A stretch of DNA of 10,006 nt from Planctomycetota bacterium (GTDB taxonomy: Bacteria; Planctomycetota; Phycisphaerae; UBA1845): the NCBI GenBank assembly GCA_022561255.1, contig JADFRO010000080.1, positions 1 through 10,006 on the forward strand, read 5' to 3'. This document shows positions 1 to 7,198 of the stretch, one piece after another. Below the pieces are notes generated by a model. That model saw only the letters and a list, made by a program, of their open reading frames with translations. It was not told where the DNA came from and searched no databases. The position numbers were made by a program, and so were the translations under genes. Position 1 is the first letter of the stretch, and each line of letters starts with the position of its first letter.

Positions 1-648
1 ATCGAGCTGTTCCATCCTACCCATATGGTGGTGGGGCCGTCCTTTGGTTTTGGGAAGGGGCGGAAGGGAACGCCGCAGTTGCTCGCACGGCTGGGGCCTA
101 AATTTGGTTGCGAGGTCCAAATAACCGAGCCCATGCTCCTTCAACTCGATCAAGAGGCGGAACCGCGAATGGTATCCAGTTCGTTGATTCGGAATCTATT
201 GTTAAACGGTCGCGTTGGGGAGGCGGCGTCGTGTCTCGATCGATCGTATGCCGTTTTCGGCGAAGTGGTGCGCGGTGACGGTCGCGGTCGCTCGATCGGT
301 TTTCCGACAGCCAACATTGCACTAGCGGATCAGCTCATGCCCGGGGAGGGCGTGTACGGCGGTCGAGCGATCGTTGGCGACGTCGCGCGACCCTGTGCGA
401 TAAGCGTCGGCCACACGCCGACCTTCGGCGGTACGGAGGAACGCGTTGAGGCGCATCTGCTCGACTTCGACGGCGATCTCTACGGTCAGATTATGCGGGT
501 CGAGTTCGAGACGTTCGTCCGCCAGCAGCGGAAGTTCGAGTCGGCGGCAGCGCTCTCGAAGCAGTTGTGTCGTGATGTTGATGCGGTGCGAGATGCTTGC
601 GGGCGACCCGAGCCTCAGGGAACCGGCCGCGAGGGGCGGACGTCATGA
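1..648 (+). CDS. ribF: Bifunctional riboflavin kinase / FAD synthetase (RibF), 5' end outside window
   Basis: RibF phosphorylates riboflavin to FMN and then adenylylates FMN to FAD in the cytoplasm. The frame is open from base 1, so the N-terminal part of the adenylyltransferase domain is missing. The first visible residues, IELFHPTHMVVGPSFGFGKG, match the VVG-x-x-FxFGKGRKG segment of the nucleotidyltransferase domain. VSSSLIRNLLLNG then corresponds to the SSTxIR signature. The C-terminal flavokinase domain shows GEVVRGDGRGRSIGFPTANI, the GVY step, VGHTPTFGG, the acidic DFDGDLYG segment and the closing FVRQQRKFES helix. The methionine at base 25 is internal and not the start. The stop overlaps the next gene by 4 bp (ATGA), which suggests translational coupling. 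ribF often sits near nrnA-type and ribosome-maturation genes (rbfA, truB), so these may lie to the left. Identification is secure. Confidence 0.96.
   Translation: MELFHPTHMVVGPSFGFGKGRKGTPQLLARLGPKFGCEVQITEPMLLQLDQEAEPRMVSSSLIRNLLLNGRVGEAASCLDRSYAVFGEVVRGDGRGRSIGFPTANIALADQLMPGEGVYGGRAIVGDVARPCAISVGHTPTFGGTEERVEAHLLDFDGDLYGQIMRVEFETFVRQQRKFESAAALSKQLCRDVDAVRDACGRPEPQGTGREGRTS
631..636 (+). promoter_or_regulatory. Ribosome binding site of the nrnA-like gene
   Basis: GAGGGG lies 8 bases before the ATG at 645, inside the last codons of ribF. It decides the start: a longer in-frame reading from 597 would only add residues encoded by the ribF tail and has no comparable site. Confidence 0.55.
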
Positions 649-1673
649 GCGGAATCTCGCGCGAAGCGTTTCAAGCGGCAGCCGACCGGATCCGTACGTG
701 GAAGCGACCTCTACTCCTATCGCATACTCAACCTGACGGTGACGCCGTCGGATCACTGATGGCGTTGCGGCATTTTTTCCGTGAGATGGGGATCGACGCT
801 ACTGCACTGCTCTTCGATCCGCTGCACGATCGCAACGCGTTTCTCGACGCGCCGGACACGTTCCCTGTCCTGGGAGCAGACCTCTCTCGGGATGTGCTCG
901 ACGAGTACGACGGCGTTGTGATTCTCGACACGTGTACCTACAGCCAGCTTGAGCCCATCGCTGATTGGCTGCGGAGTTCGAGCGTGGCGAAGCTGGCGGT
1001 CGACCACCATCGAACGCGAGATGATCTTGCCGACGACTACCTGATTGACGAATCTGCGGCGGCCAACTGTTTGATTCTCTATGAGTGGGCGCGTATCGTG
1101 GGCTGGGCGATCGACTGCGAGACCGCCGTTGCGCTGTTCGCGGGAATCGCTATGGACACGGGGTGGTTCCGACACTCAAACACGGATCATCGGGCGCTCG
1201 GCGCGGCTGCCGAACTCGTGAAACTGGGCGTGAACGCCAACCATCTTGCGCAGAAACTCTTTCAGCGCGAGTCCGCCGGTCGCGTTCGCCTGCTCGGTAC
1301 TGCGATCGCGACGTTGCAGTTTATCGCGGGCGGATTCGTAGCCATGATGACGCTCACGCGGGAGGCGATGGTCGCCGCCGACGCGACACAGGCGGACACG
1401 GAGGATATCGTTAACGAACCGCTGCGGATTTCGGCTGTTCGAGCGTCCATTCTTCTCACCGAGGCGAATGACGGCGTCGTCCGCGTCAGTTTCCGCAGCA
1501 AGACGCCACTCGACGGCGCTGACGCATCCGTCGATCTGGACGTCTCCGTCGTCGCCCAGACGTTCGGCGGGGGTGGACACGTGCGGGCGGCGGGCGCGCG
1601 TGTTACCGGTTCGATGTCGGATGTGCAGGAACGCATTGTGCGGCATTTCGAGGAACTGTTGGCGAACGCCTGA
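645..1673 (+). CDS. nrnA: DHH/DHHA1 phosphoesterase, NrnA-like oligoribonuclease / pAp phosphatase
   Basis: Members of this family degrade 2-5 nt RNA fragments and many also dephosphorylate 3'-phosphoadenosine 5'-phosphate. They are cytoplasmic and metal-dependent, normally using manganese. The predicted protein has 342 residues, near the usual 310-350. All DHH motifs are present: SHTQPDGDAVGS at 26-37 (metal ligands H27, D31, D33), VVILDT with D95, the name-giving DHH at 120-122, and AGIAMDTGWFRHS with D171. The C-terminal DHHA1 substrate-binding domain ends in GGGGHVRAAGA at 308-318. The ATG at 645 was chosen because it has a ribosome binding site and an ATGA overlap with ribF. A cyclic-dinucleotide or pGpG phosphodiesterase role within the same superfamily cannot be excluded from sequence alone, but the domain assignment is firm. 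Confidence 0.9.
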   Translation: MSGISREAFQAAADRIRTWKRPLLLSHTQPDGDAVGSLMALRHFFREMGIDATALLFDPLHDRNAFLDAPDTFPVLGADLSRDVLDEYDGVVILDTCTYSQLEPIADWLRSSSVAKLAVDHHRTRDDLADDYLIDESAAANCLILYEWARIVGWAIDCETAVALFAGIAMDTGWFRHSNTDHRALGAAAELVKLGVNANHLAQKLFQRESAGRVRLLGTAIATLQFIAGGFVAMMTLTREAMVAADATQADTEDIVNEPLRISAVRASILLTEANDGVVRVSFRSKTPLDGADASVDLDVSVVAQTFGGGGHVRAAGARVTGSMSDVQERIVRHFEELLANA

Positions 1674-1728
1674 TGGGTGTCGCTCCGCGGTATTTCAGAG
1701 CATCGTGTGCGTGTAGGCCGCAACCTCA

Positions 1729-1742
1729 CACGGACGACCGTG
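1729..1742 (+). repeat. Small inverted repeat ahead of pilT
   Basis: CACGG, a 4-base loop ACGA, then CCGTG form a perfect 5-bp hairpin ending two bases before the pilT ribosome binding site. It is too short, and lacks the T-run, to be called a terminator of the upstream pair. It might affect ribosome access, or it may be chance. Confidence 0.25.
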
Positions 1743-1744
1743 AA

Positions 1745-1750
1745 TAAGGG
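1745..1750 (+). promoter_or_regulatory. Ribosome binding site of pilT
   Basis: TAAGGG sits 6 bases before the GTG at 1757. It is the main reason for accepting a GTG start here, since no in-frame ATG precedes the conserved ASDVHL segment of the PilT N-terminal domain. Confidence 0.5.
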
Positions 1751-1756
1751 TAGATC

Positions 1757-2863
1757 GTGAAGCCACCATCAAACCAACCACAGACGCCTGCGCTCGACGA
1801 ATTGCACAAGTTCCTCCACGCCGCAGCTGAGCGTGAAGCGTCGGACGTTCATCTGGTTCCGGGCTATCCGGTGACGTACCGGATACACGGCGAACTTGAG
1901 GCGGTCGGTGAGACCGAACTCGGCGCCGACGAGGTTCGTCAGATGGTCGAATCGATCCTCCCGGACCGCTTGGTTGCCCAGCTCGGCGACGGAAAAGGGT
2001 TCGACTGCTCTCTCTCCTTCACGCACAAGAACAAGCCGTGCAGGTTTCGCGCGAACGTCTTTCTCTCCCAGGGAAGTTGGTGTGCATGCCTTCGACATGT
2101 CCCCGATGTGATCCCCTCGTTTGACTGGATGGGGTTTCCCGAGGGACTCGCCCAACGGCTGATCTCCTACACGAACGGGCTCGTGATCATCACGGGTGTG
2201 ACGGGCTCGGGTAAGTCGACGACCCTGGCCGCACTGATCAACCTGATCAACAATCAGGGCGGTCGCCGCGTCATTACGATCGAAGAGCCGATCGAGTACG
2301 TTCACCGTCGCGCCAGCTCATGTGTGATCACGCAGCGCGAAATCGGTCGAGACGTGGATTCGTTCTTCGACGGTCTAAAGTACGGGCTTCGGCAGGATCC
2401 CGACGTTGTGCTGATCGGCGAGATTCGCGATCCTGAGACGGCACGCATGGCGCTGAGCGCAGCCGAAACGGGGCATCTCATTCTAACGACCCTACACACC
2501 AAAGATGCGAAAGGGGCGGTCACCCGATTTGTGGACCTGTTTCCCCATGACGCTCAGGAGGACGTGCGAACGCAGTTAGCGCTTAGCCTTCGGTCGGTCG
2601 TGAGCCAACATCTTCTACCTCCGACAACCGCCGGTGATCGTCGGGCACTCGCGTTGGAAATCCTTCACGTCAACCAGCCCGTTCGGGTGGCGATCAAACT
2701 TGGAAAGATCGAGTCGATCGACTCCGCGATTCAAACCGGTAAGCGCGACGGGATGATGACGCTGGACGAGGATCTGCACCGGCTGGCGGCGGCAGGGCGC
2801 ATTACGGCGAAAACAGCGCGGCGGTTCGCCAAGGACGTTGAGCGAATGGCGGGGTTGCGGTAG
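1757..2863 (+). CDS. pilT: Type IV pilus retraction ATPase, PilT family
   Basis: PilT is a hexameric cytoplasmic motor that depolymerises type IV pili and so drives twitching. The 368-residue product has the short PilT layout with no extra GspE/PilB N-terminal domain. It has a PAS-like N-terminal region from about 12 to 110, starting with the ASDVHL motif, followed by the RecA-like ATPase domain. Walker A is GVTGSGKST (147-155, K153) and the Asp box is RVITIEEPIEY (171-181, with the catalytic-type E-E-P). Walker B is DVVLIGEIRD (216-225) and the His box is TGHLILTTLHT (238-248). The C-terminal region keeps IDSAIQTG and the M-T-L-D-x-x-L segment. The helix that reads AIRNLIREGK in classical PilT aligns here to PVRVAIKLGK (308-317). 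PilU or another PilT paralog is therefore possible. No pilin, pilB or pilC gene is in the window. Start codon GTG. Confidence 0.9.
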   Translation: MKPPSNQPQTPALDELHKFLHAAAEREASDVHLVPGYPVTYRIHGELEAVGETELGADEVRQMVESILPDRLVAQLGDGKGFDCSLSFTHKNKPCRFRANVFLSQGSWCACLRHVPDVIPSFDWMGFPEGLAQRLISYTNGLVIITGVTGSGKSTTLAALINLINNQGGRRVITIEEPIEYVHRRASSCVITQREIGRDVDSFFDGLKYGLRQDPDVVLIGEIRDPETARMALSAAETGHLILTTLHTKDAKGAVTRFVDLFPHDAQEDVRTQLALSLRSVVSQHLLPPTTAGDRRALALEILHVNQPVRVAIKLGKIESIDSAIQTGKRDGMMTLDEDLHRLAAAGRITAKTARRFAKDVERMAGLR

Positions 2864-2902
2864 GGCCGGAAACGCTTCGGGCACGCGCTGCGCTCGCTAG
2901 AG

Positions 2903-3907
2903 CTAGAGGGGTTCCTCCACTTCCGCCTGGCGTGTGATTCTGATGGCCAAGTGGTCTTTGAGTTTACCCAGACGACCTGCGAACTTGTTTCGCCCTTGAA
3001 CCCGCAGAATCATATCCGCGTCGATCGGCTTGTCGGTTTGCAGGATGTCGCCCGGTTGGAGGCTCATCAGCTCTCTCAAGGTGATTGACGTTTGTCCAAG
3101 ATACGCGACGACGTCCACTTCTGTAGCACCTAGTCCACGGGCGATCTCCTCGCTCTTGTCCTCCACCGACGAACGTCGCTGATACGCAAGCCACCCCTGC
3201 GAAAGGAGTTTCCCCATGACCGGTTCGATCACATTGAACGGTATGCAGAGGCTCATGGTTCCGGCCCGTCCGCCCATCTTGATCTCAAACCCAAGTACCA
3301 CGACGACCTCGTTGGGGGCGACAATCTGCACCAGGTGCGGGTTGCTTTCGACCTCTACGATCTTGAACTCCACTTCGGTGATTTCCGACCAGGATTCCGT
3401 AAGCGAAACGAGAGCGCGGGTGTTGATGCGCGTCACGAGACGTTGCTCGATCATCGTCAACGGGCGCTGAGGGATAAAAAGCTCAGAGTTCGATCCGCCC
3501 AACAGGCGGTCGATGATCGGGTAGATGATGAGGGGGCTGATCTCCAGGCAAAGCTGTCCCTCGAGCGGCTCCGCGGAGAGCAGGTTAAAATTCGTCGGGT
3601 TAGGTAATGAGTGGATGAACTCGCTGTAAGTTAGCTGCTCCGCGCTGGCGACGCGAATCTCGACGATCGTGCGGAGAAACCCGGAGAGAAACGCGCCGAA
3701 GTTTCTCGCGAACGACTCGTGGATTCCTTCCAAGGCGCGCATCTGCTCCTTGCTGACGCGTTCGGGACGTTTGAAGTCGTAGGGGTAGACTTCCTTCTTA
3801 ACCAACGCGGAGCGCGAAACCGGGGCCTCAGCGGCGGTCTCGACGCCGCTGGTCTCAACCGCGGCAAGTAGTGCATCAACTTCGCTTTGATCAAGAACGT
3901 CGGCCAT
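2903..3907 (-). CDS. fliM: Flagellar motor switch protein FliM
   Basis: FliM links FliG and FliN in the C-ring at the base of the flagellum and binds phosphorylated CheY to switch rotation. The 334-residue product has the expected order of parts. The N-terminal CheY-binding peptide is VLDQSEVDALLAAV (4-17), a good match to the LSQxEIDALL consensus. A linker follows, then the CheC-like middle domain from about 45 to 235 with FARNFGAFLSGFLRT, LTYSEFIHSLPNPT and IDRLLGG. The C-terminal SpoA/FliN-like domain is at about 255-325 (LRELMSLQPGDIL). The ATG at 3907 is preferred to a GTG at 3946 because FliM proteins begin just before the CheY-binding peptide and a ribosome binding site precedes it. 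The FliG-contacting GGxG/GGxxG loop reads GGSNS (127-131), lacking the final glycine. Its stop is 39 bp from the convergent pilT stop, and no other flagellar gene is visible. Confidence 0.93.
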   Translation of the reverse strand: MADVLDQSEVDALLAAVETSGVETAAEAPVSRSALVKKEVYPYDFKRPERVSKEQMRALEGIHESFARNFGAFLSGFLRTIVEIRVASAEQLTYSEFIHSLPNPTNFNLLSAEPLEGQLCLEISPLIIYPIIDRLLGGSNSELFIPQRPLTMIEQRLVTRINTRALVSLTESWSEITEVEFKIVEVESNPHLVQIVAPNEVVVVLGFEIKMGGRAGTMSLCIPFNVIEPVMGKLLSQGWLAYQRRSSVEDKSEEIARGLGATEVDVVAYLGQTSITLRELMSLQPGDILQTDKPIDADMILRVQGRNKFAGRLGKLKDHLAIRITRQAEVEEPL

Positions 3908-3917
3908 CAGGCCCCAT

Positions 3918-3923
3918 CTCCCT
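3918..3923 (-). promoter_or_regulatory. Ribosome binding site of fliM
   Basis: On the minus strand AGGGAG lies 10 bases before the ATG at 3907, supporting that start over the upstream GTG. Confidence 0.45.
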
Positions 3924-3969
3924 CGCGGTCGGCGCGCTACGCTCACGCACCGTTACCTACGCATGTAAC

Positions 3970-3998
3970 CTATCGGGCGTTGCGAGCGAGGGACTTGA
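3970..3998 (-). promoter_or_regulatory. Weak sigma28-like promoter candidate for fliM
   Basis: Read on the minus strand, TCAAGTCC (3998-3991) and CCCGATAG (3977-3970) resemble the flagellar sigma28 elements TAAAGTTT (5 of 8) and GCCGATAA (6 of 8). The spacer is 13 bases where about 11 is usual. The implied start would leave a leader of about 55 nt before the fliM ATG. A perfect 5-bp inverted repeat (GTTAC, 8-base loop, GTAAC; 3952-3969) lies just downstream. fliM is often not sigma28-controlled, so this is only a candidate. Confidence 0.2.
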
Positions 3999-4080
3999 GG
4001 GCCCCTGTGACGTACCCATGCTCCCAGGTCTAACGGGCCGCCTTCCGTTGCCTCGTCGTGGGGCGGTGATGAAGTCGTGG

Positions 4081-5382
4081 CTATAACATGGCCTCGAATC
4101 GCTCGAAAAAGTCGGGGAGTGTCTTAGCGCAACATCCAGGGTTGGTGATTAGCACACCCGGACACCGAAGTCCTGCCAGCGCAAAGCTCATCGCCATTCG
4201 GTGGTCGTCGTATGTTTCGATGGTCGTCGGTTTCACTCGCTCGGGCGGTGTGATGTGCAGTCCGTCAGCTCGTTCCACAACGGTTGCTCCCAGCTTGGTC
4301 AGCTCACTTGTTAAGGCCGCAAGCCGATCTGTTTCCTTGACCCGAAGGTTGGCTACGTTGCGGATGTTTGTGGCACCATCCGCGAAGAGTGACAGGACCG
4401 CTAATGTCGGGACGGTGTCGGGCATCATGTTGAGGTCCACGTCGACCCCAGTCAGCGACGCCCCGTCGGGCGGACCCGTTACCGTTAAAGCGTCGCGCTT
4501 ACGCTCGACGCGACATCCCATTTGGCCGAGCACGTCGACGAAACCGACGTCGCCTTGCAGGCTGTCGGGTGTGAGACCGGTCACGGTGACCGTCCCGCCA
4601 GCCACCGCTGCTGCCGCAAGAAAGTAGGTGGCGTTGCTGGCGTCGGGCTCGATGTCGTACGTGGCGGCTGTGTAGCGCTGTGTGGATGCGACGATGAACT
4701 TCGCCCCGCTGGGTTTGTATTCTTCGATCACCGAAACGCCGAATCGTTCCATCATCGCCGTGGTCATCGCCAGATAGGGCACGCTCGGCACTTCGCCGGT
4801 CACGTCGATCAACACGTCCCCCCGTGCGAACGGTGCGACCATTAGCAGTGCGCTGACGAATTGGCTCGATTCAGGTGAACAGAAGGTGACGGTTCCGCCG
4901 CGCAGCCCGTCTGCGTGGACGACGAGTGGCGGATAATCTTCTAGCCCGAGGAATTCGACGCGCCCACCCAGCGCTCGCAGGGCAGAGACCAGAGCGCCGA
5001 TCGGCCGCTGCCGCATCCGGGCGACGCCGTCGAGGTGAAAACGGCCGTACCCCAGCGACGCCAACGCCGTACAGAATCGCATGGTCGTACCGGAGTTGCC
5101 GCAGGCCAGCTCCGCTTCGCTGGCGGGCACGCTTCCGCCGCAACCGGTGACCTCGGCTCGACAGCTCGCTTCGTCGAGCGTGATCGCAATGCCAAGCTCC
5201 CCGAGCGCGGCGATCATCAACCGCGTGTCCTCGGCGAACAAGAGGCCGCGGAGGATGCTCGTTCCATCCGCCAGCCCGGCCAGAATCAGCGCACGGTTGG
5301 TGATGCTCTTCGACCCGGGAAGCGTAACGGTAGCCTCAAGCGGACCGCTCGCCTGTTTGCATTGATGGGCGGACACAACCAT
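4081..5382 (-). CDS. aroA: 3-phosphoshikimate 1-carboxyvinyltransferase (EPSP synthase)
   Basis: AroA joins shikimate-3-phosphate and phosphoenolpyruvate to give EPSP, the penultimate step before chorismate in aromatic amino acid synthesis. The 433-residue length is typical. The catalytic and substrate residues are in place: LPGSKSITNR at 21-30 (K25, R30), GNSGTTMR at 95-102, the ESSQ phosphate-binding segment at 171-174, the catalytic Asp in MPDTVPT (D322), RVKETDR at 347-353, DDHRMAM at 392-398 and CCAKTLPDFF with K420. The position equivalent to E. coli P101 is Phe (F103), while G98 and T99 (E. coli G96 and T97) are kept. The first in-frame ATG was taken as the start. No convincing ribosome binding site precedes it, so translation may depend on ribosomes arriving from the HAD gene 47 bp upstream. 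Identification is secure; herbicide sensitivity cannot be read from this. Confidence 0.97.
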   Translation of the reverse strand: MVVSAHQCKQASGPLEATVTLPGSKSITNRALILAGLADGTSILRGLLFAEDTRLMIAALGELGIAITLDEASCRAEVTGCGGSVPASEAELACGNSGTTMRFCTALASLGYGRFHLDGVARMRQRPIGALVSALRALGGRVEFLGLEDYPPLVVHADGLRGGTVTFCSPESSQFVSALLMVAPFARGDVLIDVTGEVPSVPYLAMTTAMMERFGVSVIEEYKPSGAKFIVASTQRYTAATYDIEPDASNATYFLAAAAVAGGTVTVTGLTPDSLQGDVGFVDVLGQMGCRVERKRDALTVTGPPDGASLTGVDVDLNMMPDTVPTLAVLSLFADGATNIRNVANLRVKETDRLAALTSELTKLGATVVERADGLHITPPERVKPTTIETYDDHRMAMSFALAGLRCPGVLITNPGCCAKTLPDFFERFEAML

Positions 5383-5429
5383 AAGGATATGTCAGGAGTT
5401 GGGCCGGTGGAACCTTCGTCGCCGCGGGC

Positions 5430-6128
5430 TCACCGGCCAGCCTCCGACGCAGAGAGGCGGTCGATGAGTTGGTCCAGATCCTCGATGGTATGCTGCGGCT
5501 CGCCGCCCCCAGGTGCCGGAGCGCTTTGGTAAATTCCGTCGTCCCGCCGGACCCTTACCGTCCGCCAGCCCAACGCATTGGGGGCCACGAAGTCCTTCGC
5601 GGCGTTGTCCGCGACGTAGGTGCAGCAACACGCCTCGACGCCGAGGCGCTCGGCGATCAGCTCGAAGGCGCGGGGGTGAGGTTTCGACAGTCCTGCTCCC
5701 AATTCGCCTGTCACGATGATTTCATCGAACCGGCGGGTGAGTCCCAAGGCGTCGATCTTGTTACGCTGCTGTTGGGCGGGGCCATCCGTGATCAAGCCGA
5801 GTTTGTATCCCTCGCGGAGATGCTCCAAAACGGGCGGAACACCCGGGAAGAGCGTTATCGTCGGTTTGTGCGCGCGGTACGCCGCGATCATCCGCGTGAT
5901 GAACTCCTTGTCAGCGGGCTGACCGAGTTGGACGAGAAGCTCGTTGAACACGCGCGAGCGATGTTGCGTGTCGAATAGGCGTTCCATTTCCGCCACAGCC
6001 GTTTGTACGTCGCCTAGCCTGTGGGCGAACGTTTCGGCGACGGCCGTAAATCCGCTGAAAGCGAACTGCCGCTCGGGGTAGAGCGTATCGTCCAGATCGA
6101 ACACGATGGCTCGTTGGTCAGGCATCAT
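5430..6128 (-). CDS. HAD-superfamily hydrolase (subfamily I type), substrate unknown
   Basis: HAD enzymes of this type usually remove phosphate from small metabolites through an aspartyl-phosphate intermediate. The 232-residue product has the four motifs: VFDLDDTLYPE with nucleophile D11 and acid/base D13, LGLITDG with T114, GLSKPHP with K149, and YVADNAAKDF with D174 and D179. Motif IV has Ala where Gly is most common (V-G-D-N). Residues 17-95, between motif I and the LFPGV segment, form a helical cap typical of the C1 type. The start ATG overlaps the stop of the upstream ATP-grasp gene in an ATGATG arrangement, so a second ATG at 6125 is equally possible. No ribosome binding site is seen, which fits translational coupling. 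The coupling suggests the two enzymes act in one pathway, perhaps on a phosphorylated intermediate, but the substrate cannot be named. Confidence 0.85.
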   Translation of the reverse strand: MMPDQRAIVFDLDDTLYPERQFAFSGFTAVAETFAHRLGDVQTAVAEMERLFDTQHRSRVFNELLVQLGQPADKEFITRMIAAYRAHKPTITLFPGVPPVLEHLREGYKLGLITDGPAQQQRNKIDALGLTRRFDEIIVTGELGAGLSKPHPRAFELIAERLGVEACCCTYVADNAAKDFVAPNALGWRTVRVRRDDGIYQSAPAPGGGEPQHTIEDLDQLIDRLSASEAGR

Positions 6129-7198
6129 CGTCGGGCGGTTTTGCTGCGTGTGGTCGACATCTTTTGGGTCAGCTTCGATGCGCCGTTCACGAATACGGAC
6201 TGGTCGAAACGGAGCATCGCGACGTCATCCTTGAAACCGGTCGAGCTGATCCGAGGCGTACGGCCCAGATGTTCCTGCAGGATCCACTTGGGAAAATCAG
6301 CGCCGGCGTGAATGGCCAGGGGAACGCCGCCACCGAATCGGGGGTTGATCTCGATCACGCGGATTCGCCTGTCTCGCGTGACGATGCACTGCACCGTGAT
6401 GACTCCGCGACAGTCGCCCAAGACCTCGGCCACTTCTCTTCCGATAGCCATGATCGCGCGGTTCTTGACTACGACGCTCTTGCTTACCTCGCCGGCGCGG
6501 ACTTCGAGTCGTTTTCGAGGAACCACGCAGCGCGGCACGCCGTCGAGCCCGGTGTAGACATCGAGGGTGTGTTCTATGCCCTCGACGAACTCCTGAACGA
6601 TGGGATCCTCAACGAGCTTGCCGAACGAGCGCAACTCGTCTCGGTTACGCACAACGTAGTTGCCCATCGCGGCGCTGCCCTTACGGGGTTTAAGGAAATA
6701 GGGGAAGCGGTGCCGCTTTTTCTGCATCACCTCGCGCCAGGTCCAAGTATCCGGCGTGTCGAGCCCGGCCTCTTTGAGCTTGTCGAACGTTGCCAGCTTG
6801 TCGCGGCAGACCTGGATGACCCCCTTGGGTGAAACGAGTGCCCGGCAGCCACGTTCCTCGAAGCGTGGGGAGGCGCCGGCCAGGTCAATCAGGTCGGAAT
6901 CGATCAGGGGGATCAGCAGGCCGATTTTGTGGCGGCGTACGATGCTCAGGAGTGTATCGATGTATTGGCGGGACCGGATCGTTGGAACGAGGTGGGCGAC
7001 GTCGACGCAATGCATTCCCGGTGACAGGCTGCTCGCGTCGGTTCCGTGGATTTCCAGCTTGATCTTGAGGCGTTTCGCGGCTGCGCGGAACGAGTCGAGC
7101 AGCTCGATCCGTCGTCCGACGCAAGTGAACAGCAACCGGACGGCTCCGCCGGAGTGAGCTCGGGATGCTGAACGTTTCTTGGGTGGCACCGTTTTCAC
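6125..7198 (-). CDS. ATP-grasp carboxylate-amine ligase-like protein, function unknown
   Basis: ATP-grasp enzymes activate a carboxylate as acyl-phosphate and join it to an amine or similar nucleophile. The product (about 357 residues from GTG 7198) resembles stand-alone proteins often labelled carbamoyl-phosphate-synthase-large-subunit-like or PylC-like. The order is: a basic N-terminal tail (PPKKRSASR), a pre-ATP-grasp domain starting at VRLLFTCVGRR (about 20) with GLLIPLIDSDL, then the ATP-binding fold. That fold shows FPYFLKPRKGSAAMGNYVV (155-173, K160), IVQEFVEGIEHTLDVY, the family-specific VPRKRLEVRAGEVSK, and the metal-binding VIEINPRFGGG (E273, N275). A basic Ser/Thr-rich tail ends the protein. 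The start is uncertain: TTG 7216, GTG 7198 and GTG 7189 are all in frame before the conserved region. GTG 7198 is preferred because it overlaps the stop of a tiny upstream frame. Homologs occur in surface-polysaccharide loci, but nothing here confirms such a role. Confidence 0.82.
   Translation of the reverse strand: MKTVPPKKRSASRAHSGGAVRLLFTCVGRRIELLDSFRAAAKRLKIKLEIHGTDASSLSPGMHCVDVAHLVPTIRSRQYIDTLLSIVRRHKIGLLIPLIDSDLIDLAGASPRFEERGCRALVSPKGVIQVCRDKLATFDKLKEAGLDTPDTWTWREVMQKKRHRFPYFLKPRKGSAAMGNYVVRNRDELRSFGKLVEDPIVQEFVEGIEHTLDVYTGLDGVPRCVVPRKRLEVRAGEVSKSVVVKNRAIMAIGREVAEVLGDCRGVITVQCIVTRDRRIRVIEINPRFGGGVPLAIHAGADFPKWILQEHLGRTPRISSTGFKDDVAMLRFDQSVFVNGASKLTQKMSTTRSKTARR

Larger units (their letters stand above)
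3908..4080. other. aroA-fliM intergenic gap
   Basis: This 173-bp gap between two minus-strand genes is the longest gap inside the minus-strand run. It holds the fliM ribosome binding site, the weak promoter candidate and the small inverted repeat noted separately. I see no convincing gene and no clear rho-independent terminator after aroA. Its length suggests that fliM may be transcribed independently of aroA. Confidence 0.5.

Noticed and set aside
753..1175. Long minus-strand open frame inside the nrnA-like gene
   Set aside because: It is antisense to a clear DHH protein, has low-complexity composition and no recognisable domain. This is a typical G+C-rich shadow frame.
2864..2902. Possible bidirectional terminator between convergent pilT and fliM
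   Set aside because: Only a 4-bp CTAG repeat with a 2-base loop is present, with no GC stem plus T-run on either strand.
3908..3946. Longer fliM start at GTG 3946
   Set aside because: FliM proteins begin at the CheY-binding peptide. ATG 3907 fits this and has an AGGGAG ribosome binding site.
6164..6832. 222-codon plus-strand frame opposite the ATP-grasp gene
   Set aside because: The minus-strand frame has full ATP-grasp motifs. The plus-strand product shows no family motifs and simply mirrors the coding strand.
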